Assembly: GCA_022539475.1 (NCBI GenBank)
Contig: VCMS01000159.1
Span: 141,376 to 205,375, forward strand
From: Gracilaria domingensis
Lineage: Eukaryota > Rhodophyta > Florideophyceae > Gracilariales > Gracilariaceae
Direction: 5' to 3'
DNA length: 64,000 bases
Shown: positions 54,639 through 64,000 of the stretch, in pieces
How the letters are laid out: every line of letters starts with the position of its first letter
Numbering within the stretch: position 1 is the first letter of the stretch
Made by a program: the position numbers and the translations under genes
The notes under the pieces: generated by a model
The model's input: only the letters and a program-made list of their open reading frames with translations
What the model was told of the DNA's origin: nothing
The model's database searches: none

Positions 54639-57401
54639 AATACAGCATGATGTACTCCTTTAAAGTCCTTTGGGTCGAGCAAATGGCCTCGGTGCTCCTT
54701 CTAGAGATGTATCGCATCCATCCACGGATATACCGACTTAATCCCGTCCACTCCAGCAGGCCACTTGGTAGGAACTGCTTTCAACAATTTCAACCACGAA
54801 TTCCCCCTTCGTAAGGTCCTTCGTCTGCTTTCTTCAGCCCCGGGGGTAGAATTTCCCGGACTGTGTCGTCGAAAGGATCCGTGTCGTCTCCTCGCGTCTC
54901 AACATTCGGCGCTGAATCAGAGTCCTTGTCGCTGCTGAAGGAGATTTGATGAGCTTTGAGGAAGCTCTGACCGCTTCTTTCCGAGCTTACGCAGATGACT
55001 AATGAAGATTGTTTCATCTTGGGGCACTTCGTTTACTTTCGCCTTCTTCTGAGCCCTGAGGTTGTTATCGCTCATCATCTTCCTTCGTGGACAACTTCTT
55101 TTGGTGCTCGTTCTCAACCCCGCACCACATGCCTCCACTAAAACCACGTCGCTTACCCCTTCCTGAACGTCTCCCCCGGCATTCTTCGCCTTAACAAGTT
55201 TAAAACGCGACGCCCGAGTATCCGGTTTAGTGACTTGGGTCGTCGGCGTGGTCGCTTTTCCCCCTCCCGCCGTAGCAGACGGCCCCACAGTCGAATTGAA
55301 ATCCACCCCGACGGACTTCTTCAGCTTTTCACGAGCATAAGCCACCCTTCTCTATATCTTTCCGTCCAAAAGCTTCTTTGTCGCTGCAGTTTCCATGCGT
55401 GCGGCCTGTGTCGCAAGATACTCACGAAGGCTGAGTTTCTCAAACCTAGTGACTTCAATCTGCATCTCGTACACTTCCTTCAGAGAGAGTCTCTTTCTTT
55501 TCGATACTTCAACGGCCAGCTCATTTAGGGACCGGCAGCATATAAAGAATTACTTTCGTATATCTTCCAAGCGGCCCTTCAGTTTGGACTCTCGTCTCCT
55601 CGCAAAGTATGCTGCCAGGGCGTCCAGAGTGAAATCGGTTGTGTCCTCATCCATAGAAAAGAACTCATCACTAGGGATACATGTAATACCAATTTCATTT
55701 TACTCCCGACACACACTTTCCAAACGCTTCAACAATCGAGGACTCTTAGCCACCTTAAAACCCATCTCCACAAATCTCGATAGATGCCTGATCTGATACT
55801 GACGTATGATTCCGCATACACTTAAGGCACCCGCTACAGCGATCCTTGTCATGTTGTTCAACAGTTTCTTCTCCTCTTCAACCATCGCGGTTATAAAGGG
55901 TACAATGGAATAAACCTTGTCGGCGAAGTTCATAAGTCGGGCCTGCTTCAGTCCATCGTTCAAAGCATTACCCAGGCTCAGAAGCTCCTTCGTTTTCATC
56001 TTTTGTCCATCCTTTCTCCTCCATAAGAAAACGGTAAGTCCTTTACACAGTTTCTTTATCTTTGCATCCTTCTCACATAGTACCTTGCGTGCCACAAGAA
56101 GATGAGCCCCATCTATAAAGATGCACGTAACTTTCACGCGATTGCCCTCCACCATCTCCTTCTCAGACTTATCCGTGATCAAAATAGCAACACTCATCGT
56201 TTCAAGGGCCTGAAGAAACCCTTTCCTTCGAATCTCCGCCTTCAGAGCTTCAACATGCTCCCGAACTGTTCCTCTCACAGTTGCGTCCGGGATTTCGATT
56301 AGGTCGATGTCAAACTTCACGGACTCGTACTCATAATGGTCCAGGGTGAACTTGAGCGATGCCAGACTCATATCCACGTCATCCAAAGGTAGTTCATCAC
56401 CTTAGTCGAATAGTTCATTGACTTTTCCAGCCAAGTTCTCCTTCACCAAAGCAACGTCATCATCATCCACTTCATCCACATCCACAACTTCCATCCTAGC
56501 TCCACTGCGACTCCCAGCCATTGCAATCGCTTCAGCAGTGCTATTTATGGACGACCCAGAGAGCACATTCATCTCTGGTCGCTTCCGTAATGCAGAGATC
56601 GCACTATCTGGAGTTGTGGTCAATTGTGCAGTTCCTACCTTTGTACCACCCTGGTCTCGCTCAGATAGAGTTTTAGGCACAGGCTCAGGCGCTGGGGGCG
56701 GTACTTCCTTCCCCTCTTTGTTCTTCTGTTGTTTGCCTGGTGCTTTGGTCTGGGCTACCTGAGGTGGAAACTGATTCCCACTCGGTGTACGCGGGGGTTT
56801 CGGTGTGTCCGCCATACGCACTCGTTTTCCTCCTGTCGTGGACGATGCATTGGTATGCTTTGATTTCTTACTCGGCACCTGCGGCGTGGTGCCCTGAACG
56901 GTCTCACGCGAAGCCATTAATTTTAAGTCCCAAGCATAGAAACCCATCTTTTTTAAGTCCGCAACGGTCTTCGGAATGCAGTCCATCCGTACAATTAAAG
57001 GGATACGGGTACGTCGTATGGAGCTCCTTCGATACATCAGCTCGCCATATACCGACTATATCCTCTCCCGGCTTCCCTTCCAGTGTGTGACCATGCATTT
57101 CTCTTCGATATTCTTTGCGGTCGCCGGCGGACTCGATGGCCACCACATCAGCCGTGCCAATTGGGACCTTGTCCCGTCCATTCCCGGCCATAAGAAGCGT
57201 CACCTTGTCCCCCGGTGCGGGTTTCGCTTTCCCCCGGTTAGAGCTCATACTGGTCTCCGGATTCTGTGCTTCCTCACTACTCTTCTTCCCTCCTTCTTTT
57301 GTCTTCTTCGCACTTCGAAGATGCGACGCCATGGGGTTGCGAACTTTCCGCGGCTTTCGGGAGCGCCTCATCTGCCGGTTCTCCAATCCTCTTGGCTCCA
57401 T
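54625..57401 (-). pseudogene. ParB-like polyprotein N-terminus, broken, leading into the dioxygenase
   Basis: The ATG at 57401 starts a basic region and a small domain (GDKVTLLMAGNGRDKVPIGT) in one frame. Near 57000 coding moves to a second frame that stays in phase for over 2 kb. It is crossed by TAA at 56402, 55700 and 55550 and TAG at 55352. Its 56386-55700 part resembles a ParB/sulfiredoxin-fold domain: IEIPDATVRGTVREHVEALK, then AEIRRKGF, then the box FIDGAHLLVARKVL, where ParB has DGxHRxxA. Coiled-coil, basic and acidic linkers follow, and two more shifts lead to WLKLLKAVPTKWPAGVDGIK and the dioxygenase. The ParB assignment is moderate; the continuity is strong. Confidence 0.5.
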
Positions 57402-57854
57402 TATATAGCTTGTTTGAATTTAGCTTCGTCAAACACCTATAAAGATTGAATGCAGAACAAAGCGGTAATCGTATAATGCTCTGATCACGTCAGCAAACGG
57501 CGCACCCGCTCGGTTTGAACACAGTACACGCTTCGCTGTCGGGTGAAGTGTCGCACCCGTTCGTATCGCAGATTTGTAGTGCAGCTCGCGGAAATGCTCG
57601 CGTGAACATTCGCGTCACTTTCAAAGAGTGGTACAGGCGGTTGGAGAGGGTGTAGAAGGCTTAGATGCATACCAGACAGCATGATCAACCCTCACTGTTC
57701 CCCCCTGGTACCCCACCACCCTACAGGGGGTGGGAAAGCAGGTTGTAGGTAAAACGTAGAGCTGAGTAGAGCTACGCAGAGCACATTTGTCGTTTCACAT
57801 CGCAGTTTATACGTATGTACGCAGAGGCAACAAACAATTTCCCGCGGATTTGGT
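57402..57854. other. Intergenic, no gene
   Basis: A tatataatgg overlaps the first ATG of the ParB-like gene, so that ATG may not be the true start. A run of CCCCCTGG / CCCACCACCCTACAGGGGGTGGG near 57700-57735 can form a short G/C stem. Confidence 0.4.
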
Positions 57855-58121
57855 TTAATCGATGTTCAGTTTGAATGCCGAAGAGCAGAGCCATTCGAGA
57901 ATGAGGGTAGTGGTGGCAGCACCAATCGCAAATGTACTGGTATTTTGATCATGGCTGTTTGTCGTGAAAGCAGTCTCAGAAGGATCCTCATCACGTTCAG
58001 TGGGGGGCGGTGACTGTACAGATCGTGTCATTGACGTGTTCTGCTCTTGGTGTGGGTGATAAGAAGTGTGTTGGCGCTGTATCATCAACACGGTGTGAGC
58101 CAGAAAGTGCAATCCACGCAA
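57855..58121 (-). pseudogene. C-terminal fragment of a secreted or GPI-type protein
   Basis: An 88-codon frame has a Ser/Thr/Pro-rich part (SVQSPPPTERDEDPSETAFT) and a hydrophobic end (FAIGAATTTLILEWLCSSAF), like a GPI-anchor signal. No convincing start is present. The call is weak. Confidence 0.22.
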
Positions 58122-58368
58122 TATGCGCTAGCTCGTATCAAACTGAGCGCCTGAGAGATACATCCAGCCCGGCGGTGGGTGTGTAGCGCAGTCATTAGAC
58201 ATACCCAGATCAGCAGCTGCGGCCACGGCGGCTGCAGTCGTCAAGGCAGCGCTATTATGGGTGTTTGCGCCTTGCGACGGTCGTCTGCATTACGTGAAAG
58301 GCGCGGCGAACGTCTGGCAAAGAGGAATGTGAGCGCTGTAAAACGTCATGCTCGTTACTACATTGGTA

Positions 58369-58830
58369 TTACCAGTACGGGGAGTGGGAAAACCTAAGCT
58401 GCATGTTGTTCCGGACGCTCTTGTTGTTGAGTGCGACGGATGCGGTGGTCGAATGTTGCGATGACGATGGCGTCTGGACGCTTTGCGCCTGCGCAATGCA
58501 ACCGCTCCTTGGGTGCGCGTCGGCGCTGGAGCGCAAGCGGCGAGAGTAGAAGCGGAGAGCGTACAGGAGAATTGTATGCAGCCCTACGATGGCGGCTATG
58601 ATGATGATGCAAATAATGATGTGGGGGGAGCCGGTCGGTGGCAGAGTACGCCGATTCCGAGTCGTATAGGACCATATCTCATCTGCCCCATGCGCGCTAA
58701 TATCCTCTCTACACGTGGCCTGATACCTGGTTTCACAGTCTCCAGACGGCGGTCTGGACACGCCGCATCCGGCCACCAGGGGGGTTACTACTAGGTGTAC
58801 TAGGTGATTTTACACAAGTCTGCGTACTAC
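58369..58830 (-). pseudogene. C-terminal fragment of a single-pass membrane protein
   Basis: The frame has no ATG. It encodes a Cys-containing ectodomain end (VAGCGVSRPPSGDCETRYQ), a strong membrane segment (IIICIIIIAAIVGLHTILLYAL) and a ~60-residue cytosolic tail. It ends at 58369 and is truncated at its 5' end near 58830. Confidence 0.35.
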
Positions 58831-58904
58831 ACCCGCTCTCGCAACCCTGTTCACGCCCTCCTGCGTACGACTAACACCCGCTCAAATACGAATTTAGAAT
58901 AACG

Positions 58905-58986
58905 TTTCATCACCGCCGTCTACTACTCTTTCGAGAACTCCTCCAGCGAGTTTCATCGCCACCGTCTATTCCGCTTTCGCGAGTTC
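58905..58986 (+). repeat. Direct repeat, ~36 bp x 2
   Basis: tttcatcaccgccgtctac at 58905 recurs as tttcatcgccaccgtctat at 58951, each followed by ctttcgagaactc or ctttcgcgagttc. It lies ~60-140 bp upstream of the methyltransferase polyprotein ATG. Confidence 0.75.
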
Positions 58987-59047
58987 TTGCGAGAGTTACA
59001 TAGCGATCATCGGAAACAGACCCCTCTGTGGTCTTAACAGCAGAGCG

Positions 59048-60543
59048 ATGTCGACTACCGCATCTTCCGTGGCATCTACGGAGTCTAGCTGCGGCAAGAA
59101 GGATACTATGGCGACGCGGTTCCTTCGTTTGTTCAGCATACTTCTCGAGCTGAGAGACTCGTTTGCGGCGTTTCGAGGCGGCATTGGTTCCCCTCGTCCG
59201 GTTGGATACACGTCTCTCGTTAAATACGCTGTCGCAAACCGTGCCAGTCTGGCTTGTGCACGGAAATTTCTCACGGATGTTACGAAGATCACGTACGCAA
59301 ACTATACGCCGCAGGAGCTAGTGAAGATAAGTACCGATATTAGGTTCATAAGTCGGGTCTAGAAGTATTTCCGTATCATTGACGTGGATGACTGGAGTGA
59401 GGATCGTTGGGTGAGGGATCTTTTCGAATGGAGTTTGGATAAGAATGTGGATGGCGGGAATTCTTTTATGGAGCGTGTGTTCTAGAATGACTCATTCAAA
59501 GAGCATGGTCCCGCATCTAAGCAGACGAAGAAAACTACCTTCTGGATTGAGCCTGCTACTCGTTTTCAGCAGTTGCTCTATCTATCCCTAGTGAAGCGTA
59601 TCACTATGGAGAGGCTACTTCCAGTTGCGAAGAAGGCGAGGACTGCAACTGGTTCTCGGAGACAGGTACCGTTTGTTGATGGTTTCGTCATTTCACACCA
59701 AGCGCACATAAGGCGGATGGGTTATGCTGTGCAGATGGTATGTCTAGGATGGGATTCCTTTGGTTCCAGTCTTGGATTTCGTGTGACGCAGAACAAATGC
59801 TGTTACTGTTTCTTGCCATGGAGAAAGCGACGCTTTCTTTTGGCGCAATTGAGTCCCGTTCTTCCGGATACAGCCCAGCATCGGTGTTCAAAACATTGGG
59901 GATCGAAGCGAAGGCAACCACAGAGATCAACGCTACTGTGCCTTGGGTTCACATTGTTTCGGATGATATCGATACCAAACTAAGGGATTTGTCAAAAGAA
60001 TTCCTGTCCGATTTGAACAAGGTTGTCTTAAATGGATTTCTGTTCAAAATGTTAGCTACGACCAATTGGGAACTGCTGGAAGGCTTTCAAAGAAAACTTC
60101 GGACAAGGTTGCCATCTCGTTTTGATGCTTTCTCCGATGAGTATTTGGCTACTCTTCGTGCCGCTATTGTCCAGCTGAACCTGAGACCTTCCTAGCAGCC
60201 ATCTCAAGCCACTCTGTCAGGACGTCAGGAAGGAAACAACATGGTCACGGTGAAGATTGAGGATAAGGTTACGGCACAGAGAACCATTTCCTTCATGCCA
60301 ATAGCTAGGGCGGTGGGTAAAACATCTGGTAAAACATCCGGTGCAGACCCGGGTCCGGTGGATGTCATTGTCATAGACGACACGAATGATGAAGACGATG
60401 GAGCGCACCGCCTTTCTAATGTTCCTGATGGTATTCTTCCACCTCACGACTTTGGCGATGTAAGGACTACGAATGCTCTCGGTGTGGTCAAAAAAACATG
60501 GAGAAACAGTTCTCTATGCATTGCGTTGGTTATGAAGAGTTAG
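59048..60543 (+). pseudogene. N-terminal part of the methyltransferase-SET polyprotein, broken
   Basis: The ATG at 59048 starts a coding-like frame that runs to about 59750 through TAGs at 59360-59362 and 59483-59485. It then shifts into a frame ending at TAG 60193-60195 and continues in phase to about 60490. A run of seven A (60490-60496) sits exactly where the methyltransferase frame takes over, so one indel would join them. The region is helical and charged (WSEDRWVRDLFEWSLDKNVDG, WELLEGFQRKLRTRLPSRF), with an acidic VIVIDDTNDEDDGA like a SUMO-interacting motif. No enzyme motif is seen. The role may be targeting or DNA binding (inferred). Confidence 0.45.
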
Positions 60544-62183
60544 TGGAGACTCATGGTACACTGTTTCCTTCCGATAATTCCCTAGAGAGCAATGTTCAAC
60601 TCGTACTCACGCACCCACCTTATGGTATACGTGACAGTGTATATGATGAGCTTCCCTACGAAGATATGGTTAATACTGCAGAAATGATGGCCTCAATGCT
60701 TCTTTCTGGCGCTCATTTTATAATGCTCAGTACTATCGAACAGTTCGCGGACTGGGAGGAGATTCTACATGAGCACAAATCGGAGAATGCAGTGGGGAGG
60801 CAAAGTGCTTCGTTCATAGTCGACCCCACACCGATGCAATTCATTCGCTCTCGTACGCACACTTTGAAGGACCCTGGAAGGAACACAACACGGTTGTTCT
60901 CTGCAACCGAGTATGCCGTGCACGGAGTCCGGAATGGAAACGCGTACGAGGAGCAGAAGGTGATGGTGAACTACAAAACTTTCAACTACGTTCCCACGCA
61001 GTACCCCGGGCATTACTCCATTATCGATCAAGTCCCGCATCTAGAGGCTTGTGAAGGACTCCGTTGGAGGGTAAAGAAGCGTTCCAAAATACACTCGGTT
61101 CAGCAGGTTCGCCCCGAACAGAAACCGAGGGCACTGCCAAAGGAACTCATTGCCAGGTTCTCAAATCCCGAGGACGTCGTGGTTGATCCCTATAGTGGAA
61201 CATTTTCCCGTGCCTTGGCGTGCATGTACATGGAAGAGCCCCGACGCTTCATTGGATGTGAGAGGGATGACCAGTGCTTCGCTCATGCTGAACAAAATGT
61301 TGTAGTGATGTATGCGAGGAAGGTTTGGGGTACCGAGTTCAACGCAAGAATAACTGTCAGTAATGAGGTCGTTCAAGCCTCGTCTTTAGTACAGACAAAG
61401 TTCCCTGAAGGGAAGCAAAGAACCTCGCGTATATGGACCACACTGAAAGGATTCCTGCCATACCAATGTTTCCCGTTTCATATCAATTCCTACATCCCAA
61501 CTTTTTGCAGAGAACCGAGTCTCATCGCGCAGCACAAGGAGAAACCGGTGCACGAGTGGCCTCTGAATCTCCAAGGCACATTGGAGACGATGGATGTACA
61601 GACTTTGCTCGCCGCTGAGGCAGCAGGTTTATGGTTGTACAGAAAGAAATCAAACATGAAACATCCCATAAGTAGAGATGGAGTTTTCAGTACTAGATCG
61701 TTCTCGGAAGAAGAGGGTATCGGGTACTTCTATGGGACATTGGTATATCGTGACATAAGCCGACGCAATGCAAAACAGATGAAACACGGAAGCCGACTGC
61801 TCGATGCCACCGTTTCTCGTTTCAGGAGGTATTGCATGGAAGTGAAGCTGAAAGGGCAGATGTACAGCACGCTTCCTCACTATGATTCCGGAATCAATAC
61901 TGCGATTGCCTGGGTAGTACCCGCTCCTTTCTGTATAGCGGGCTACATCAATGATTCTTCGTACCGGGATGCGGACGAAGAGATGGATTTGGGCGAGATG
62001 GAGCCTTACCGAGGCCGCTTACCAAACGTTACTATTCGACAGCCCTCCGAGCATCAAACTACCACATTGGGTACACTCGCAAGTTATAGACTACTGTTGG
62101 TGACGGCTACAATGGATATTCATGAACACGACGAACTGTACGTAGACTATGGACCCAGCTATCCATGGGAGAGGTATTTGTAA
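60498..62183 (+). CDS. Beta-class amino DNA methyltransferase fused to a SET domain (561 aa)
   Basis: The frame is intact from ATG 60498 to TAA 62183. Residues 33-115 hold the catalytic motif LTHPPYG (37-43), the (D/N/S)PPY box of N6-adenine or N4-cytosine methyltransferases with His in the variable place. Residues 212-260 hold PKELIARFSNPEDVVVDPYS, then GTFSRALACMYMEEPRRFIG and CERD, the AdoMet-binding motifs. Catalytic before AdoMet motif is the beta-class order. Residues ~385-561 look like a SET histone-lysine methyltransferase: DGVFSTRSFSEEEGIGYFYG, YINDSS where SET has NHS-like residues, and DELYVDYGPSY. It may write both DNA and histone marks. It is probably the 3' half of the polyprotein starting at 59048. 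In-frame coding may continue beyond the TAA to a TGA at 62448. Confidence 0.68.
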   Translation: MEKQFSMHCVGYEELVETHGTLFPSDNSLESNVQLVLTHPPYGIRDSVYDELPYEDMVNTAEMMASMLLSGAHFIMLSTIEQFADWEEILHEHKSENAVGRQSASFIVDPTPMQFIRSRTHTLKDPGRNTTRLFSATEYAVHGVRNGNAYEEQKVMVNYKTFNYVPTQYPGHYSIIDQVPHLEACEGLRWRVKKRSKIHSVQQVRPEQKPRALPKELIARFSNPEDVVVDPYSGTFSRALACMYMEEPRRFIGCERDDQCFAHAEQNVVVMYARKVWGTEFNARITVSNEVVQASSLVQTKFPEGKQRTSRIWTTLKGFLPYQCFPFHINSYIPTFCREPSLIAQHKEKPVHEWPLNLQGTLETMDVQTLLAAEAAGLWLYRKKSNMKHPISRDGVFSTRSFSEEEGIGYFYGTLVYRDISRRNAKQMKHGSRLLDATVSRFRRYCMEVKLKGQMYSTLPHYDSGINTAIAWVVPAPFCIAGYINDSSYRDADEEMDLGEMEPYRGRLPNVTIRQPSEHQTTTLGTLASYRLLLVTATMDIHEHDELYVDYGPSYPWERYL

Positions 62184-62731
62184 TTCTCCCATGCTTTATA
62201 GTTTGACGTAGTACAAACTGTTGTAGTGTATTTCATAACTACTGCGTCATTTACTGAATGCATTCATCATTCCAGTAAACCTATTGTTGCAGGAATCGAC
62301 ACCGTGGCACAAGGACACATTGTCGTGCTAAGCAAAGAGCTACTAAGAATACTCCACAGCGGTCAGAGCTACTACCTCAAAAGCAACACCTCAGAATTAA
62401 CACCTCACACCCGGGAGGTTGTACCAAGGAGCAGGGGACCTTCATCATGAAGGGACCCGACCGACGGACCTGGCACATAGAACATAGCCAATGAAAAATA
62501 CGGCCATGGGAAATGTAGAAATTGGTATGAATGTCTGCCATAGGGATGAACCAGCTCCCTCAGGGCTCATGAATCACTGAAGGTCTCAATCATCTGCTTC
62601 AAAAGGTTCACAAGCTTCCTCCCTTCCGCTCTTTCAACCCACACTACGATCAAAACTCCAAAAGCTTCCGTTTTCCCACTTCGTAATCCGAACATAATCC
62701 CTTCCTTTTCACGCGATTCTGAAGCGCAATC
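62184..62731 (+). other. Possible read-through extension and spacer
   Basis: After the TAA the frame meets a TAG at 62199-62201 and is then open to TGA at 62448-62450, including HIVVLSKELLRILHSGQSYY. It may be a former C-terminal extension or 3' UTR. From 62451 to 62731 nothing is seen. Confidence 0.3.
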
Positions 62732-63975
62732 ATGGCTCCACAAAAGTCCAGCAACGCGGAGGACCGGGAGACGAAGGGATCCCAAACAATCCCGCGATAT
62801 GGTATTGGCGTCGCTATACGCAAGAACCCTCCGCCTGCCGCGACCCAAAGGAGTACTCGACGACGAGCTCCGCGTGTCGGGCTTACTGGAAAGAAGTCTG
62901 GTTCGAAGTCAGGACTCCGGGCTTCGAAGGCAAAACCGAAACCGAAGCTGGGTGTTAGTACGACCACAACGGAAGTGACAGAGAGCGAAATAGTGTTACC
63001 ACACCACGCTCAGTGGGAGGGCGGGTTACATGACACATGGCTGCAGAGGAAGTGCCAAGAATAATCGACGATGCGAATGTGGAAGAGAACGGTGCCGAGA
63101 GATGTACGAAAGCGAAAGGAACAGGGATTAGAAATTTTGGAAACAATGTCATGGAAGAAGAGTTGGACAGACATGAAAGAGCAATCTCACCTGGTAAGAC
63201 GGGGGGCACTACAAACGATTTCATTACACCTCTACGTAGTAGGGACGAAGACGAAGCCGATGATATACATCCCACTGTACGTGCGCTCGCAACATCGCGA
63301 AGGGAGATCAAAAATCGGAACAATTCCCTTCATGCCGATCGTGCTAGTGACGAGGAAGAAGTCGATAATATACAGTCCTTTGTACGTGCGCCTGCACCGT
63401 CGAGGAAGAGTTTCCGGAATGGAAACGATTCCATTCATTCCGAAAGTTGTACGAATGAAGAAGAAGTCGACGAGATACAGCCTGCTTCTCGTACGGTCTT
63501 ACCATCGCAGAATAGTTTCAACCAAAAGAGATGGAAGGGTTAGACCTCGATTTCCTTTAGCGAGATGCGTAGGGAACGGACAGAGGTGGAATCAGAATTA
63601 CCAAGAGAGCCATGGAACGAAAGGGTTCGTAATGTGGCAAGTCGCCGGAAAATTAGCCGTACGCTTCCATCTCGTGCTCTTGCTGGTGGAAACGAAGAAG
63701 GTGAAGAAGATGAAAGTCTAACGCCACGCTACGAGCTGTTGGACCAAGATTGGAGACTTGAAAGCGGGATCTCTTTCGAGTAGCCGAGGATTATCAAAGT
63801 CTGAAGATGAGCGTAAGAATAGCACAGAAAAGCGTCACGGAACTAGAGCTAAAGGTGAAGGAGCAAAATGTTCTAATACAATCACTTCGAAAGGCACTGA
63901 AGCGAGGAGCAACACGGAGGGACCGTGATTCGCACAGGGAAAGAAAAGATACGAGCATTGATGTGAACGACGCGT
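62732..63975 (+). pseudogene. Charged coiled-coil protein with 35-aa repeats, broken
   Basis: The ATG at 62732 starts a basic N-terminus (RRRAPRVGLTGKKSGSKSG). Near 63030 coding shifts by one into the frame of 63037. That frame carries three imperfect 35-residue repeats (63244-63348, 63349-63453, 63454-63540), each opening with an acidic DEEEVDNIQ-type block. TAGs at 63541 and 63781 interrupt it. A last shift gives a leucine-rich coiled coil (VTELELKVKEQNVLIQSLRK) ending in TAG near 63975. Its place directly after the methyltransferase gene suggests a structural or partner protein of the same element. No family is recognised. Confidence 0.42.
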
Positions 63976-64000
63976 AGTGTAGGGTAGTGAAACAGTATAC

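Noticed and set aside
50640-63783. Alternative genetic code with UAA/UAG read as amino acids across the whole region
   Set aside because: The neighbouring coiled-coil and membrane remnants (51003, 52424) are broken by in-phase TGA, and frameshifts are common. Ordinary decay is the simpler explanation, and the UAR bias is kept only as a finding to test.

Overview
The window looks like nuclear DNA of a florideophyte red alga, close to Chondrus crispus (inferred, not proven). The main evidence is a pair of NADPH oxidase (Rboh-type) genes whose NADPH-binding half is split by four extra membrane segments, a layout known from red algae. Other support comes from compact intronless genes with TATA boxes about 75-125 bp upstream of the ATG, families of cysteine-rich secreted proteins, and gene islands separated by decayed mobile DNA. 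No rRNA, convincing tRNA or CRISPR array was seen.

Layout. 1-14 kb is repeat-rich and decayed. It holds remnants of secreted or repeat proteins, a ~5.5 kb inverted-repeat structure (about 4.35-9.8 kb) with 134-bp palindromes and a degenerate MYND-finger gene inside, and two diverged LTR-like direct repeats (10.9-13.4 kb). 14.6-30.5 kb is a gene island: a methionine-rich secreted protein, two convergent Rboh paralogues, and a three-pass membrane protein. 30.5-33.7 kb is nearly gene-free but carries clustered perfect hairpins. 33.7-42.7 kb is a second island: two GCC2/GCC3-type cysteine-rich secreted proteins, a small basic protein, a very GC-rich LPMO-like secreted protein, and a fusion of a phosphatase-like domain with a polynucleotide-kinase-like domain. 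42.7-45.9 kb has no recognisable gene.

45.9-64 kb is almost entirely decayed mobile DNA: a DDE-transposase-like pseudogene, a Ty3/gypsy-like gag remnant, a coiled-coil/acidic protein, a multi-pass membrane protein, and two large broken polyproteins. One polyprotein (minus strand, 57.4-53.5 kb) combines a ParB-like region with a C-terminal 2-oxoglutarate/Fe(II) dioxygenase-like domain. The other (plus strand, 59.0-62.2 kb) ends in an intact 561-codon frame fusing a beta-class amino DNA methyltransferase to a SET domain. A charged coiled-coil protein with 35-residue repeats follows. I read 50.6-64 kb as one or more decayed members of a large eukaryotic element that carries chromatin and DNA-modifying enzymes; this is the most interesting part of the window.

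How genes may work together. The Rboh pair would make superoxide at a membrane. The LPMO-like protein and the cysteine-rich proteins are predicted to be secreted to the wall or matrix. The methyltransferase-SET and ParB-dioxygenase proteins would form a DNA/histone writer and an oxidative modifier if intact copies exist elsewhere in the genome.
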